64,000 nucleotides of DNA, taken from Candidatus Eremiobacteraceae bacterium. Its GTDB lineage: Bacteria; Vulcanimicrobiota; Vulcanimicrobiia; Eremiobacterales; Eremiobacteraceae. Shown one piece after another: positions 42,257 through 50,798 of the stretch (position 1 is its first letter; every line of letters starts with the position of its first letter). The position numbers and the translations under genes are program-made. Where the stretch lies: assembly GCA_035710745.1 (NCBI GenBank), contig DASTCX010000006.1, positions 1 to 64,000 on the forward strand. Direction: 5' to 3'. The notes below the pieces were generated by a model that searched no databases, was not told the DNA's origin, and saw only the letters and a list, made by a program, of their open reading frames with translations.

Positions 42257-43956
42257 GCGGCGAGTCCTCAGCCGCAATCGTCGCCGAAGCGCCGCTGCGC
42301 GACTATGCGGCGATGTGCGACGCTGTCGCCGCGACGACGAAGCGGAACGAGAAGATCCAGATCGTCGCAGCCTACTTGAGGAGCGTACCCGATGATGCGC
42401 TCCCCGCGGCAGCGTCGTTCGCGAGCGGCGATGCGACGCCGCCGGGTTCGCCGTCGCTGCGGCTTGGCGGGCGGCTCGCGATCGACGCGGCGAGGTCTGT
42501 ATTCGAGATCGACGATCGATCGCTCCGCGACGCCTACAGCCGACACGGCGATCTGGGAAACGCGCTCGCCGATCTCGCATCGCATGCGATGCGCCCGACA
42601 CTATTCGCGGCGCCGCTGACGATCGGGCGTGTCGCTTCGATATTTCGCGAGATCGCGGGTGCGGTCGGCGCCGGCGCGAACAAGAAGCGGACGTCGCTCT
42701 TCGCGAGCCTGCTCTCGGACGCGACGGCGGCCGAAGTGCGCTATCTCGTCAAGCTTGCGACGGGCGATATGCGCATCGGTCTGAAGCAAGCGCTGACCGT
42801 CGACGCGCTTGCTGTCGCGTACGGCGCGGACGCGGCCGACGTTCGCCGCGCGCTCATGGCGATCGGCGACATCGGCGCCGTCGCCGGGCTTGCGCGGGCG
42901 GGAAGACTCGAAAAAGCCGGCGTCGCGTACGGCAAGCCGATCGGATTCATGCTCGCATCGCCGCTGCGCTTCGGCGGCGACTACAAGGAGCTCGAGCCCG
43001 GCGAGTATCTGCTCGAGGACAAGTTCGACGGGATCCGCATCCAGGCCCATTGCGACGACGGTTCGGTCAGATTGTTCAGCCGGCGGTTGAACGAGGTGTC
43101 GAGATCGTATCCCGAGGTGGTCGACGCGCTAGCAGCGCCGGGCGTGCCCCACGCGATCGTCGACGGCGAACTGCTCGCGTTCAAGGACGGGCGGGCGCTC
43201 CCGTTCCAGCATCTCCAGGGCCGGCTGCAGCGCAAGGTCGTCGATGCGTCGCACATCGAGGGCGTGCCGCTCGCGCTCGTCGTCTTCGACATCTTGGCGG
43301 AGCGCGATGACTTGCTCTTCGACCGTCCGCTCGGCGAGCGCCGCGCTCGGCTCGAAGCGTGGATCGAAAGCCTGCCCGCATCGGCTCGAAGCAACGTGCT
43401 GCTCGCCGTCGCGACATTCGTCACGCTGCGCGGAGATGCGCACGAACGCGCGTCGCTCCTCGAGCCCGCCTTCGAAGCCGCCCGCATGCGCGGCAACGAG
43501 GGGCTCATGATCAAAGCGCTCGCGTCGACATACACGCCTGGCCGGCGCGGCAAGCAATGGTTCAAGCTGAAGAAGGAGCTCGCGACGCTCGATTGCGTCG
43601 TCGTCGCCGTCGAATACGGACATGGAAAACGCAACGACGTCCTGTCGGACTACACGTTCGCGGTCCGCGCCGGCGATCGGCTCGTGACGATCGGCAAGGC
43701 GTACTCGGGACTCACCGACGCGGAGATAGCGACGATGACGCGCTGGTTCCTCGACCACGCGCTCGTCGACGAAGGCCGCCGCCTCGTCGTCGAGCCGACC
43801 ATCGTCGTCGAGATCGCATTCGACATCATCCAGCGCAGTTCGCTGCACGAGTCCGGGCTGGCCATGCGCTTTCCACGCGTCGTAAGGCTCCGGCCGGATA
43901 AAGGGCCGGGGCAGGCGTCGACGCTGCGCGACGCGCTCGCTCTCGTCGCCGATTGA
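42253..43956 (+). CDS. ATP-dependent DNA ligase
   Basis: The 567-residue protein starts at the GTG at 42253, overlapping the polymerase-domain stop. Residues 1-230 are the helical DNA-binding domain; the adenylation domain has the lysine motif EDKFDGIR (Lys257). Further nucleotidyltransferase motifs are seen as FSRRLNEVSR, IVDGELLAF, LMIKALASTY and WFKLKKE, followed by an OB-fold domain to the end. It resembles archaeal-type LigB ligases rather than NAD-dependent LigA. Together with the upstream LigD-like polymerase it probably serves DNA break repair. A longer reading to 42025 lies inside the polymerase gene in another frame. Confidence 0.92.
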   Translation: MSGESSAAIVAEAPLRDYAAMCDAVAATTKRNEKIQIVAAYLRSVPDDALPAAASFASGDATPPGSPSLRLGGRLAIDAARSVFEIDDRSLRDAYSRHGDLGNALADLASHAMRPTLFAAPLTIGRVASIFREIAGAVGAGANKKRTSLFASLLSDATAAEVRYLVKLATGDMRIGLKQALTVDALAVAYGADAADVRRALMAIGDIGAVAGLARAGRLEKAGVAYGKPIGFMLASPLRFGGDYKELEPGEYLLEDKFDGIRIQAHCDDGSVRLFSRRLNEVSRSYPEVVDALAAPGVPHAIVDGELLAFKDGRALPFQHLQGRLQRKVVDASHIEGVPLALVVFDILAERDDLLFDRPLGERRARLEAWIESLPASARSNVLLAVATFVTLRGDAHERASLLEPAFEAARMRGNEGLMIKALASTYTPGRRGKQWFKLKKELATLDCVVVAVEYGHGKRNDVLSDYTFAVRAGDRLVTIGKAYSGLTDAEIATMTRWFLDHALVDEGRRLVVEPTIVVEIAFDIIQRSSLHESGLAMRFPRVVRLRPDKGPGQASTLRDALALVAD

Positions 43957-44074
43957 CGCCTTTTCAGCATTTTCATCCGTCCGGACGCCCCGTCAAGAAA
44001 CAATTCGCTGACCTCTGCAATATCGCGTTATAACCACTTGGCATTCCCGGAGACTTGTGCTACAGTCGAGCCAG

Positions 44075-44092
44075 CAACTAATTCCTTAGTTG
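44075..44092. promoter_or_regulatory. 18-bp palindrome upstream of DUF5916 gene
   Basis: CAACTAA-TTCC-TTAGTTG is a perfect inverted repeat 18 bases before the ATG. The same site, differing at two positions when aligned in reverse complement, lies upstream of the paralogous gene at 63679-63696. It looks like an operator for a dimeric regulator such as MarR or TetR type; the regulator is not in the window. Confidence 0.6.
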
Positions 44093-44110
44093 AATAGCGG
44101 TTGAAGAGAT

Positions 44111-46255
44111 ATGAAGCTGAAAACCTCGTTCGCGGTTCTAGCTTTCTGCGTCGTCGCGAGTACGTTCTTGCTGACGCTCGACAGCGTTGCGGCCCGTGCG
44201 GACACCGCGTCGTTCACTGTGGCGATCGCCAAGGTCGCCGAGGATCCCAAGATCGACGGCACGATGAACGATCCGGCCTGGAAGCAGGCGACGCACGTCT
44301 CCCTCGACTGGGATTACCAATTCCGGCGCCCAGCCGAGGAGAAGACCGACGCTTACATCATGGCGGACTCGCAGTTCGTCTATGTGGCGGTGGTCGCGCA
44401 GCAGAAGGAACCCGTGACCGCGACGATCCGCACGAACGACGTCGCGCTCGCGGCGGACGACGTCGTGCGCGTCTACTTCTGGCCCGGGGGCGACAAAGGT
44501 TTCGAATATTTCTTCGTCGCGACGCCTATCGGCACGCACAACGAGTTCTCATCAGAGAATTCGGCGTTCGCGCCGTCCTGGACGTCGGCCGGATCGCGTA
44601 CGCCGGACGGCTACATAGTCACGATGCGCATCCCGCTCAAAGTGATGCGGGGCGACGGCCGTACGACGTGGCGCGTGCAGTTCGAACGCGCGGTCCACGT
44701 GACGAACCAAGATTTCGAGTGGGCGCACGATCCGTCGCAGAACGGCGTCGACAACTCGACCTTCGTGGGCTACCTCACCGGCATGTCGCCGGTGCGAGCG
44801 AGCCTGCGGCCGTCGCCGCGTGTGGGCGTTTATGCGCTCGGCCAGGTCGGCTCGAGTTCTGCAGGCGGCGACACATCGCACATGGGCGCCGACATCTCCC
44901 TTCCGATAACGAACACGTCGTCGTTCTTCAGCACGCTCCATCCTGACTATTCGAACGTCGACCGCGACCAGCAATCGATTTCGCCGACCGCGTTCGCGCG
45001 CCAGTTCAGCGAAGTGCGCCCGTTCTTCACGCAGGGCTCGAACTCGTTTCAGAACTTCAACTGCAACGATTGCGTCGACTATCCGTTCCTCTATACCCCG
45101 GCGATCCCGACGCCGACCGACGGCTATGCGGTCGAGGGCGTTCAGGGCCTCGCCTCTTTTTCCGCCTTCGATGCGCTCGGGCACTTCGGCCGCTCAGACA
45201 ATGCCGAAAGCCTGTCGTGGACGACGCCCGACAGGTATTGGCAAGGGCACGTCATGCATTTCAGCACGATCTTACCCGGCGTCTTCGACAGCACGAACAT
45301 GTATCAGCTCATCGAAGGGAACCGGCGAAATTCGAGCATCTACTTCACAGACGCCCAAGAGACGGGATCGTTCGTCACCGATCCGGGTCAAGCGTACATG
45401 CGCGAGTGGGGCCTCAACCTCTACACGCAAAAGGAAGGCTTCTATCCGGCGTACCACGAGATCGGTCAGCAGTTCGCTCCGTTCGACACGTTCGTCACGG
45501 CGAACGACCTGCATGGCCCGTCGCTCTACATGACAAAGACGTGGGATTTCGCACCGACCGCCCCGGTCCTCAATTACACGCTCTCGCAAGACATCCAGCA
45601 CTACGACAACAGCGCCGGCAAACTCGGGCTCGCCGACGCGTTCACCGTGTTGACGATCAACACGAAGTCGCAATTCCAATTTCAGGCGACGAGCGGTTAT
45701 CAGTACTTCCTCATCGGCGCGTACGGGTCGACGATCGACCAGAACGGCGCCGCGCTCAGTTACGGACCGAACACGAACGCGCCGACGACCGTGACGTACA
45801 ACATCGGGCGTTTCGGGCCGGGCTATCTGCGCACGACGACCCGCCTTGCGACGCTTCGCACCGGACCGCGTGGAACGCTGACGCTCGAGGGCGATAACAC
45901 GAACCAAACGCTCGACTTCGAAGGTGCCAAGGAAGTACAGTGGCTGGAGCGGGCGAGCTTTGCGTATCAGATCGATCCGCAGTCGTCGCTCGCGCTTGGC
46001 GTGCGCCACATCATCGGCACGAGCCCATTCGTAACGCCGCCGCCTCTTAATCTGCATCAGCCGTCGGGGGCGTGCTCGCCGCGTTTCGTATCGCCCGGAT
46101 GCTTCTCCGACGCGTCGAATCTTTCGCTCGCGTACTACCACCACATCGGTCCGAACGAGTTATACCTCGTCTACGGCGACCCGAACCAGCTGAACACGCT
46201 GCCGGCGTTCATCATCAAGTTCGTCCACTACTTCGGCGCCCAAAAAGGCACCTGA
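44111..46255 (+). CDS. DUF5916/CBM9-like outer-membrane protein, paralogue 1
   Basis: The 714-residue protein has a signal peptide, then an N-terminal CBM9-like domain (PKIDGTMNDPAWKQATHVSL, DAYIMADSQFVYVAVVA, FEYFFVATPIGT) and a barrel-like C-terminal half. The DUF5916 hallmark HPDYSNVDRDQQSISPTAFA is followed by RPFFTQGSNSF. It is predicted to be an outer-membrane protein of unknown role, perhaps carbohydrate- or ligand-binding uptake. It is a clear paralogue of 61502-63637. A perfect palindrome lies in its promoter (44075-44092), and its 3' end is followed by a REP-like hairpin. Confidence 0.8.
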   Translation: MKLKTSFAVLAFCVVASTFLLTLDSVAARADTASFTVAIAKVAEDPKIDGTMNDPAWKQATHVSLDWDYQFRRPAEEKTDAYIMADSQFVYVAVVAQQKEPVTATIRTNDVALAADDVVRVYFWPGGDKGFEYFFVATPIGTHNEFSSENSAFAPSWTSAGSRTPDGYIVTMRIPLKVMRGDGRTTWRVQFERAVHVTNQDFEWAHDPSQNGVDNSTFVGYLTGMSPVRASLRPSPRVGVYALGQVGSSSAGGDTSHMGADISLPITNTSSFFSTLHPDYSNVDRDQQSISPTAFARQFSEVRPFFTQGSNSFQNFNCNDCVDYPFLYTPAIPTPTDGYAVEGVQGLASFSAFDALGHFGRSDNAESLSWTTPDRYWQGHVMHFSTILPGVFDSTNMYQLIEGNRRNSSIYFTDAQETGSFVTDPGQAYMREWGLNLYTQKEGFYPAYHEIGQQFAPFDTFVTANDLHGPSLYMTKTWDFAPTAPVLNYTLSQDIQHYDNSAGKLGLADAFTVLTINTKSQFQFQATSGYQYFLIGAYGSTIDQNGAALSYGPNTNAPTTVTYNIGRFGPGYLRTTTRLATLRTGPRGTLTLEGDNTNQTLDFEGAKEVQWLERASFAYQIDPQSSLALGVRHIIGTSPFVTPPPLNLHQPSGACSPRFVSPGCFSDASNLSLAYYHHIGPNELYLVYGDPNQLNTLPAFIIKFVHYFGAQKGT

Positions 46256-46291
46256 CGACTAGACCTCCGCGACCTTCCCCCAAAAAACGTA

Positions 46292-46315
46292 GCGGTCGAG
46301 CTTTAGCTCGACCGC
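46292..46315. repeat. REP-like hairpin, cluster B (single unit)
   Basis: GCGGTCGAGC-TTTA-GCTCGACCGC, 10-bp perfect arms, lies between convergent genes. It is nearly identical to unit 37828-37849. Confidence 0.85.
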
Positions 46316-46342
46316 CGCGGTCTGCCCAGATCGTCGGAACCG

Positions 46343-46759
46343 CTACATCGCCGACCCGTTGCTCGCCGGGATGTCGCCGCAGCTCACGTACTTCTTGATC
46401 AACGGCCCAGGTCCGGCGTGGACATTGATCGCGAAGTGACCGGTCTCGAGCGACGCGAGCGGCACATCGACGACCGTCGTCGACTTGCCGCCGACGACAT
46501 TCGACAGCGGATACTTCGGCACCGGGTTGAGATTCGCGCACGATCCCGGATGGATGTGCGCGGGTTCGGATCCCTTCGTGTGCGACAGGCTTAGGACGAC
46601 CTGCGTCTTGCTTCCCATCGCCGTGAGAGTCGCCGAACCGGTCTGCATCGATCCGTGTTGTGCCACGAGTTTGATTGTGATGGAATCGCTTTTCGCGCTG
46701 ACGGCGGTTGCGATACAGGCGATCGCGACGAGCGCAAGCGCCGCTATGGATAACTTCAT
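46343..46759 (-). CDS. Secreted CHRD/Cu-Zn SOD-like-domain protein
   Basis: The 138-residue protein starts at ATG 46759 (GGAGGAAGG 3-9 bases upstream) with a signal peptide cleaved near VSAKS. The mature part has alternating beta-strand pattern and EPAHIHPGSCANL, reminiscent of the AHIHxGxC motif in CHRD/superoxide-dismutase-like domains. The full SOD metal-ligand set is not evident, so enzymatic activity is doubtful. It probably functions in the periplasm or outside the cell. Confidence 0.6.
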   Translation of the reverse strand: MKLSIAALALVAIACIATAVSAKSDSITIKLVAQHGSMQTGSATLTAMGSKTQVVLSLSHTKGSEPAHIHPGSCANLNPVPKYPLSNVVGGKSTTVVDVPLASLETGHFAINVHAGPGPLIKKYVSCGDIPASNGSAM

Positions 46760-46903
46760 TGCCCTTCCTCCCATATTCGTTTTGCGGCGTGAAATCACAC
46801 GCCGCTCACGGGCGTCCGGTTCGCTCAAGCAGCGGCGCCGCCTCTGCGTTCAGCGGACATGCGACGGGATTCGCTGGCGGGAAAAGCCAATGAAGGCAGC
46901 CTC

Positions 46904-46976
46904 GCGGGAGTAGCTCAGTTGGTAGAGCATCAGCTTCCCAAGCTGAGGGTCGCGGGTTCGAGGCCCGTCTCCCGCT
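46904..46976 (+). tRNA. tRNA-Gly(CCC)
   Basis: A complete 73-base cloverleaf: acceptor GCGGGAG / CTCCCGC, D arm GCTC...GAGC, anticodon stem TCAGC / GCTGA with loop TTCCCAA (anticodon CCC), T arm GCGGG-TTCGAGG-CCCGT, discriminator T. CCA is not encoded here (next bases TATA), unlike in the tRNA-Phe gene. Confidence 0.93.
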
Positions 46977-46992
46977 TATAACGTGGAACACG

Positions 46993-47022
46993 GCGGCCGA
47001 GCATCGCGCTCGGCCGCTTTCA
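46993..47022 (+). terminator. Terminator after tRNA-Gly
   Basis: GCGGCCGAGC, 5-base loop, GCTCGGCCGC and TTTCATTT follow 16 bases after the tRNA-Gly end. Confidence 0.75.
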
Positions 47023-47263
47023 TTTGTCTCGCGTATTCTCAACGTCGCCGTCGAGATGCCCGGGAATTCGGCGGTCCGAAGGTCGACGACTCGGCCCCGG
47101 GCGGCGCGCAAATGCAGCGGTGGGCCTGGGGTCCTTAGCCGAAAGAGAGATTTGTGTGACGAGGTAAGGCAGCGGACGCGATGGAATTCTCTCACTCGGT
47201 AGTCCGGTACGTTCGATTCCGGCCGATTGCGTTTTTCGCGTGATCTGTAGAGCGGCGATCGCA

Positions 47264-48358
47264 ATGCGTTTCATCTCTTCCCTATTGATGACCGGTGTCT
47301 GTTTTGCGTTTCTAACCATGGGCGCTTATGCTGTTGCAGCTCCGCCGCCCGTGCCCACGCCGTCCGCTAACGGTTCGTCGCTGGCGGTAGGATATGTGCA
47401 GGCTGGAGTCACGAGTGCGGAGTCGGGTGACTACAACGGCGCGATCGAGCAATTCACCTTAGCGATCGCGGCTGATCCAAGCAATACAGACGCTTATCGC
47501 GACCGCGCGATCGCCCGCGATGACATCGGCGATTATAAAGACGCTCTCAGCGACTACACGCAAGTGCTCGCGCTGTCGCCCGACGACTCCGCCGCGCTTG
47601 GAGGCCGTGGAGAGGACCGATATCGGCTCGGTGACTATGCGGGAGCCGACACGGATTTCACGGCCTACCTCAAGCAGAATCCGGATAGTTCGAACGTTTT
47701 CATGAACCGAGGATACGCGCGGGCGAAAGAAGGCGACGGGGCAGGAGCAGCAGCCGATTTGCGGCGCGCGGTGAAGCTCGACCCGAACAACCTGGATATC
47801 CGCACGTCGCTCGCAGCCGCGGACGTCGAAGCGCACAACATGAGTGCGGCGTCGTCGGATCTGGATGCGGCGATCCACATCAATCCGAAATCGACGGCCT
47901 TGATCAAGATGCGCATGCAATTGCGCATGGAAATGGGCAATACAGCTGGTGCGTTGGACGATGCGCGCCGTCTGATCAAAGCGGGCAATGGCGACCCTGC
48001 TTCGTACGACCTTGCTTGCCAGATCGAGGCCGATGCCGAGCAGTACAAAGACGCTCTCGCAACGTGCGGTCAGGCGATCAAACTGCACCCGAACGACATC
48101 AACGCATACGGTACGTTGGAGCGCGTCAACGGGATGCTCAACCGCGACAGCGCCGTGCTCGACGACCTCAACGCGATGGTCCGTCTCGAACCGCAATCAG
48201 GAGAGGCTTACTACAGCCGGGCCCTATTCGAGGATGGTCACGGCGACCGAAAAGCAGCAGCAAGCGACTTTCGCACGGCGCTCAAGCTCTACAAGCTCGC
48301 GGGCGACTCGCCTCACGTCCAGCAGATCCAAGTGATCATGCAAGAGCGCGGTTATTAG
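47264..48358 (+). CDS. Secreted TPR-repeat protein
   Basis: The 364-residue protein has a signal peptide (MRFISSLLMTGVCFAFLTMG, cleaved near AVAA-PPP) and about nine tetratricopeptide repeats. Typical repeats include AGVTSAESGDYNGAIEQFTL, ARDDIGDYKDALSDYTQVLA and GRGEDRYRLGDYAGADTDFT, suggesting a protein-binding scaffold in the periplasm. The start at 47264 was preferred over 47240, which has no signal peptide at its N-terminus. The next gene follows with a 25-base gap, but no functional link is evident. Confidence 0.85.
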   Translation: MRFISSLLMTGVCFAFLTMGAYAVAAPPPVPTPSANGSSLAVGYVQAGVTSAESGDYNGAIEQFTLAIAADPSNTDAYRDRAIARDDIGDYKDALSDYTQVLALSPDDSAALGGRGEDRYRLGDYAGADTDFTAYLKQNPDSSNVFMNRGYARAKEGDGAGAAADLRRAVKLDPNNLDIRTSLAAADVEAHNMSAASSDLDAAIHINPKSTALIKMRMQLRMEMGNTAGALDDARRLIKAGNGDPASYDLACQIEADAEQYKDALATCGQAIKLHPNDINAYGTLERVNGMLNRDSAVLDDLNAMVRLEPQSGEAYYSRALFEDGHGDRKAAASDFRTALKLYKLAGDSPHVQQIQVIMQERGY

Positions 48359-48383
48359 GGTTAGACGGCTGAAGTAGTATTAC

Positions 48384-49499
48384 GTGCCCCGCATAGTTTC
48401 GCTCCTCGCAAGCGGCACAGAGATCGTCTGCGCCCTCGGCGCCGGCGAGTGCCTCGTCGGTCGATCGCATGAGTGCGACCGGCCGGTGTGGGTGCGCCGG
48501 CTACCTGCGTGCACGCGTCCGACGTTCGACGTCTCGCAGACGAGCGGCGAGATCGATGCTGAAGTGAGGCGACGTCTCCGAACCGGAGAACCTCTTTACT
48601 CGATCGACGCGGACCTCATCGAAACTTTGCACGCCGACATTTTGATCGCCCAAGTCCACTGCGACGTCTGCGCTGTGACGCCGGACGATGCGCGGCGAGC
48701 CGGAACGGACGCGGGGAGACACGTCGTCGCGCTCCAAGCGGGCAGCGTCAAGGGCATCTTCGACGATATCGCGTCGATCGGCGGGGCTGTCGGCCTCGAA
48801 GACGCGGCAAGCGCTCTCATCGCAGATCTGAAAGCGCAAATCGAATCGGTGCGCCTCGCGACGGGCGGTACGACTCCGCGGCTCGTTCTCGTCCTCGAGT
48901 GGACGGACCCGATCTTCGTCGCCGGCAATTGGATGCCGGAGCTGATCGAAGCGGCAAACGGGATGGTCGCGCTCGGCGATGGCTCATCGTATTCCTCGCA
49001 AGCGACGTTACAAGAAGTAGAAAGCGCTGATCCCGACATCCTCATCGTCGCGCCGTGCGGATTCGATCTCGACAGGACGCTAAAGGAAATCTCGTACCTC
49101 GAATCGCTTCCCGGCTGGAACCGGCTCCGTGCGGTCAGAGACGGAAACGTGATCTTCGCCGACGGCAACGCGTACTTCAATCGATCCGGCACATCGATCG
49201 CCGACACAGCTGAAATACTCGCGGAGATCATCCACGGCATTGGGAAAAAGCACTATCGCACGGCCTGGCTACCGTACGGCGAAGCGCGGATCGCCGCCGA
49301 GATCAACCGCCGTCATAGCGACGCGTGCGCTCGTGGTCTCGCGACGTATGCAGATCCGACGACGGGCTATGAAGTGATGACGGCGGATTTCTTGAGACGA
49401 CGAGGTGCGTGCTGCTCGAGCGGGTGCCGCCACTGCCCGTATAAAGGATTCGATGCGGAGCCAACGCTGACAGCGGAAAGTGCGGCCACCGGACTCTAA
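48384..49499 (+). CDS. BtuF-like cobalamin-binding domain fused to a DUF5522 cysteine-rich domain
   Basis: The 371-residue protein starts at a GTG at 48384. Residues ~1-290 form the helical-backbone metal-receptor fold of BtuF/FhuD-type binding proteins (RIVSLLASGTEIVCALGAGE and LVGRSHECD). The C-terminal ~45 residues carry a DUF5522 motif: HSDACARG, DPTTGYEVMTADFL, RRRGACCSSGCRHCPY. There is no signal peptide, so a soluble cytoplasmic role is more likely than classic import. The cysteine motif could bind a metal. The fusion is uncommon enough to flag. The gene follows the TPR gene with a 25-base gap. Confidence 0.8.
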   Translation: MPRIVSLLASGTEIVCALGAGECLVGRSHECDRPVWVRRLPACTRPTFDVSQTSGEIDAEVRRRLRTGEPLYSIDADLIETLHADILIAQVHCDVCAVTPDDARRAGTDAGRHVVALQAGSVKGIFDDIASIGGAVGLEDAASALIADLKAQIESVRLATGGTTPRLVLVLEWTDPIFVAGNWMPELIEAANGMVALGDGSSYSSQATLQEVESADPDILIVAPCGFDLDRTLKEISYLESLPGWNRLRAVRDGNVIFADGNAYFNRSGTSIADTAEILAEIIHGIGKKHYRTAWLPYGEARIAAEINRRHSDACARGLATYADPTTGYEVMTADFLRRRGACCSSGCRHCPYKGFDAEPTLTAESAATGL

Positions 49500-49611
49500 C
49501 CTCAGCCGAATCGACTTCACGCAGCGCGCAATAACGGGCTAATCGCGGGCGCGAAACCAACCACGAGCGCATTAGGTATCTTCCTGCGGGAGGCTGGCAG
49601 GAGGGTCCAAG

Positions 49612-50313
49612 ATGCGATCAGCGCGCGTCGGGATCGTCGCCATCCTCATCGCGTCGGCATCGAGCACGGTCTTCGCTCCAACGCCGTCGCTAGCGTCACC
49701 GATCGACACCACGAACGCCGATGAGACTGTCATCGTGTACGCCGCGAGAGGCGCAGTGACGAATATCGGGGCCGGCGTGATCGTCGGTCAACAGGGCGGT
49801 GCGCTCGTCATCGCGACCGCCGCACACGTCATAGCGAACGCCATTCCTCGCGTCCAGCTCGACTCGGGCGCGATGTTGAACGTTGTCGAGATCGATCGGA
49901 TCGAGGGGTTCGATCTAGCCGTCCTCAAGACGAGCGCATACGACGGCCGCCCTTCGCTCGCAGCCTTTGGTCAGCCGTCGCCAGGTGAGGACGTCCACGT
50001 CTGGGGCCATCGGCTCACGCAAAGGTATGTGGAATCGCAAGCGTCAGTGAGCGACCTTGACCCGACGTTACCTGAGGGACCTGCCGACGGGCGATTCGGG
50101 ATCGATTGCGAGTCATGCGATCACGGTGATTCCGGTGCCGGCGTCTTCGATGCACGTGGCAGGTTGCTCGGCATCCTCGAAGGGGCACGACGCGACCAGT
50201 TCGGCGACATCGTCTTCGTCGAATGCGAGCCGATCGCGCCGATCGAGACCGCGCTCGCGACCGCAGCTTCTTCGAAATCCGGTCGTCAGCGGTCGTCTAG
50301 GCGGCGCGTGTAG
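49612..50313 (+). CDS. Trypsin-like (S1) serine protease, secreted
   Basis: The 233-residue protein has a signal peptide, and then catalytic His in ATAAHVI, Asp in FDLAVLK, and Ser in CDHGDSGAGVF: the complete triad of chymotrypsin-fold proteases. GGAGGG lies 6 bases before the ATG. Size is close to a single protease domain with no PDZ domain, so it differs from DegP/HtrA. The C-terminus overlaps the convergent GNAT gene by 28 bases. Confidence 0.88.
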   Translation: MRSARVGIVAILIASASSTVFAPTPSLASPIDTTNADETVIVYAARGAVTNIGAGVIVGQQGGALVIATAAHVIANAIPRVQLDSGAMLNVVEIDRIEGFDLAVLKTSAYDGRPSLAAFGQPSPGEDVHVWGHRLTQRYVESQASVSDLDPTLPEGPADGRFGIDCESCDHGDSGAGVFDARGRLLGILEGARRDQFGDIVFVECEPIAPIETALATAASSKSGRQRSSRRRV

Positions 50314-50798
50314 GCGATTTCGTCGACCTCGATCCCCCAAACGCGCTGGCGGCGGCGACTACCGCTCCGGATCCAGCCATCGTGCTCGTAGAAGGCTTCG
50401 GCGTGTGCGTTTCCGTCGAGCACCCACAACACGGCATCAGCGAAACCACGACGGCGAAGCTCTCCACGCGCGCGATCGATAAGGACGCGACCGATGCCAG
50501 TCCTCCAATCGTCGGGGTCGACGTACAGCGCCATGAGCTCACCGGTTTCGCGAGCCGGTGAGTCGGGCGACGCGCCGACAGTCGCGAATGCGCGAATCAA
50601 ACCGCCGTCGACGGCGACGAGCGTGAACGGCGCCATCTGATCTGCAGGCGCGAAATCGTAACGTACTGCACGCTCTTCTGCGCGCAGCGAGTCGAGATAT
50701 TCAGCGGGCAACAAACCCTTGTATGCCGCCTGCCAGGAACGGACGTGGACCTGAGCGACGCCGAGCGCATCATCAGGTCGAGCAGCGCGGATTTCCAT
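50286..50798 (-). CDS. GNAT-family N-acetyltransferase
   Basis: The 170-residue protein shows the GNAT pattern IRAARPDDALGVAQVHVRSW, VDPDDWRTGIGRVLIDRARG (acetyl-CoA loop), and AVLWVLDGNAHAEAFYEHDG. It resembles acetyltransferases acting on small amines or antibiotics, but the substrate is unknown. Its 3' end overlaps the protease gene on the opposite strand by 28 bases. Confidence 0.87.
   Translation of the reverse strand: MEIRAARPDDALGVAQVHVRSWQAAYKGLLPAEYLDSLRAEERAVRYDFAPADQMAPFTLVAVDGGLIRAFATVGASPDSPARETGELMALYVDPDDWRTGIGRVLIDRARGELRRRGFADAVLWVLDGNAHAEAFYEHDGWIRSGSRRRQRVWGIEVDEIAYTRRLDDR

Noticed and set aside
47150-47230. Possible tRNA-like T-arm (GTTCGATTCC)
   Set aside because: No cloverleaf can be built around it; acceptor and anticodon arms are absent.
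46806-47264. Open reading frame over tRNA-Gly (ASNPRPSAWEADALPTEL)
   Set aside because: This is again the antisense of a tRNA gene, with no promoter or ribosome-binding support.
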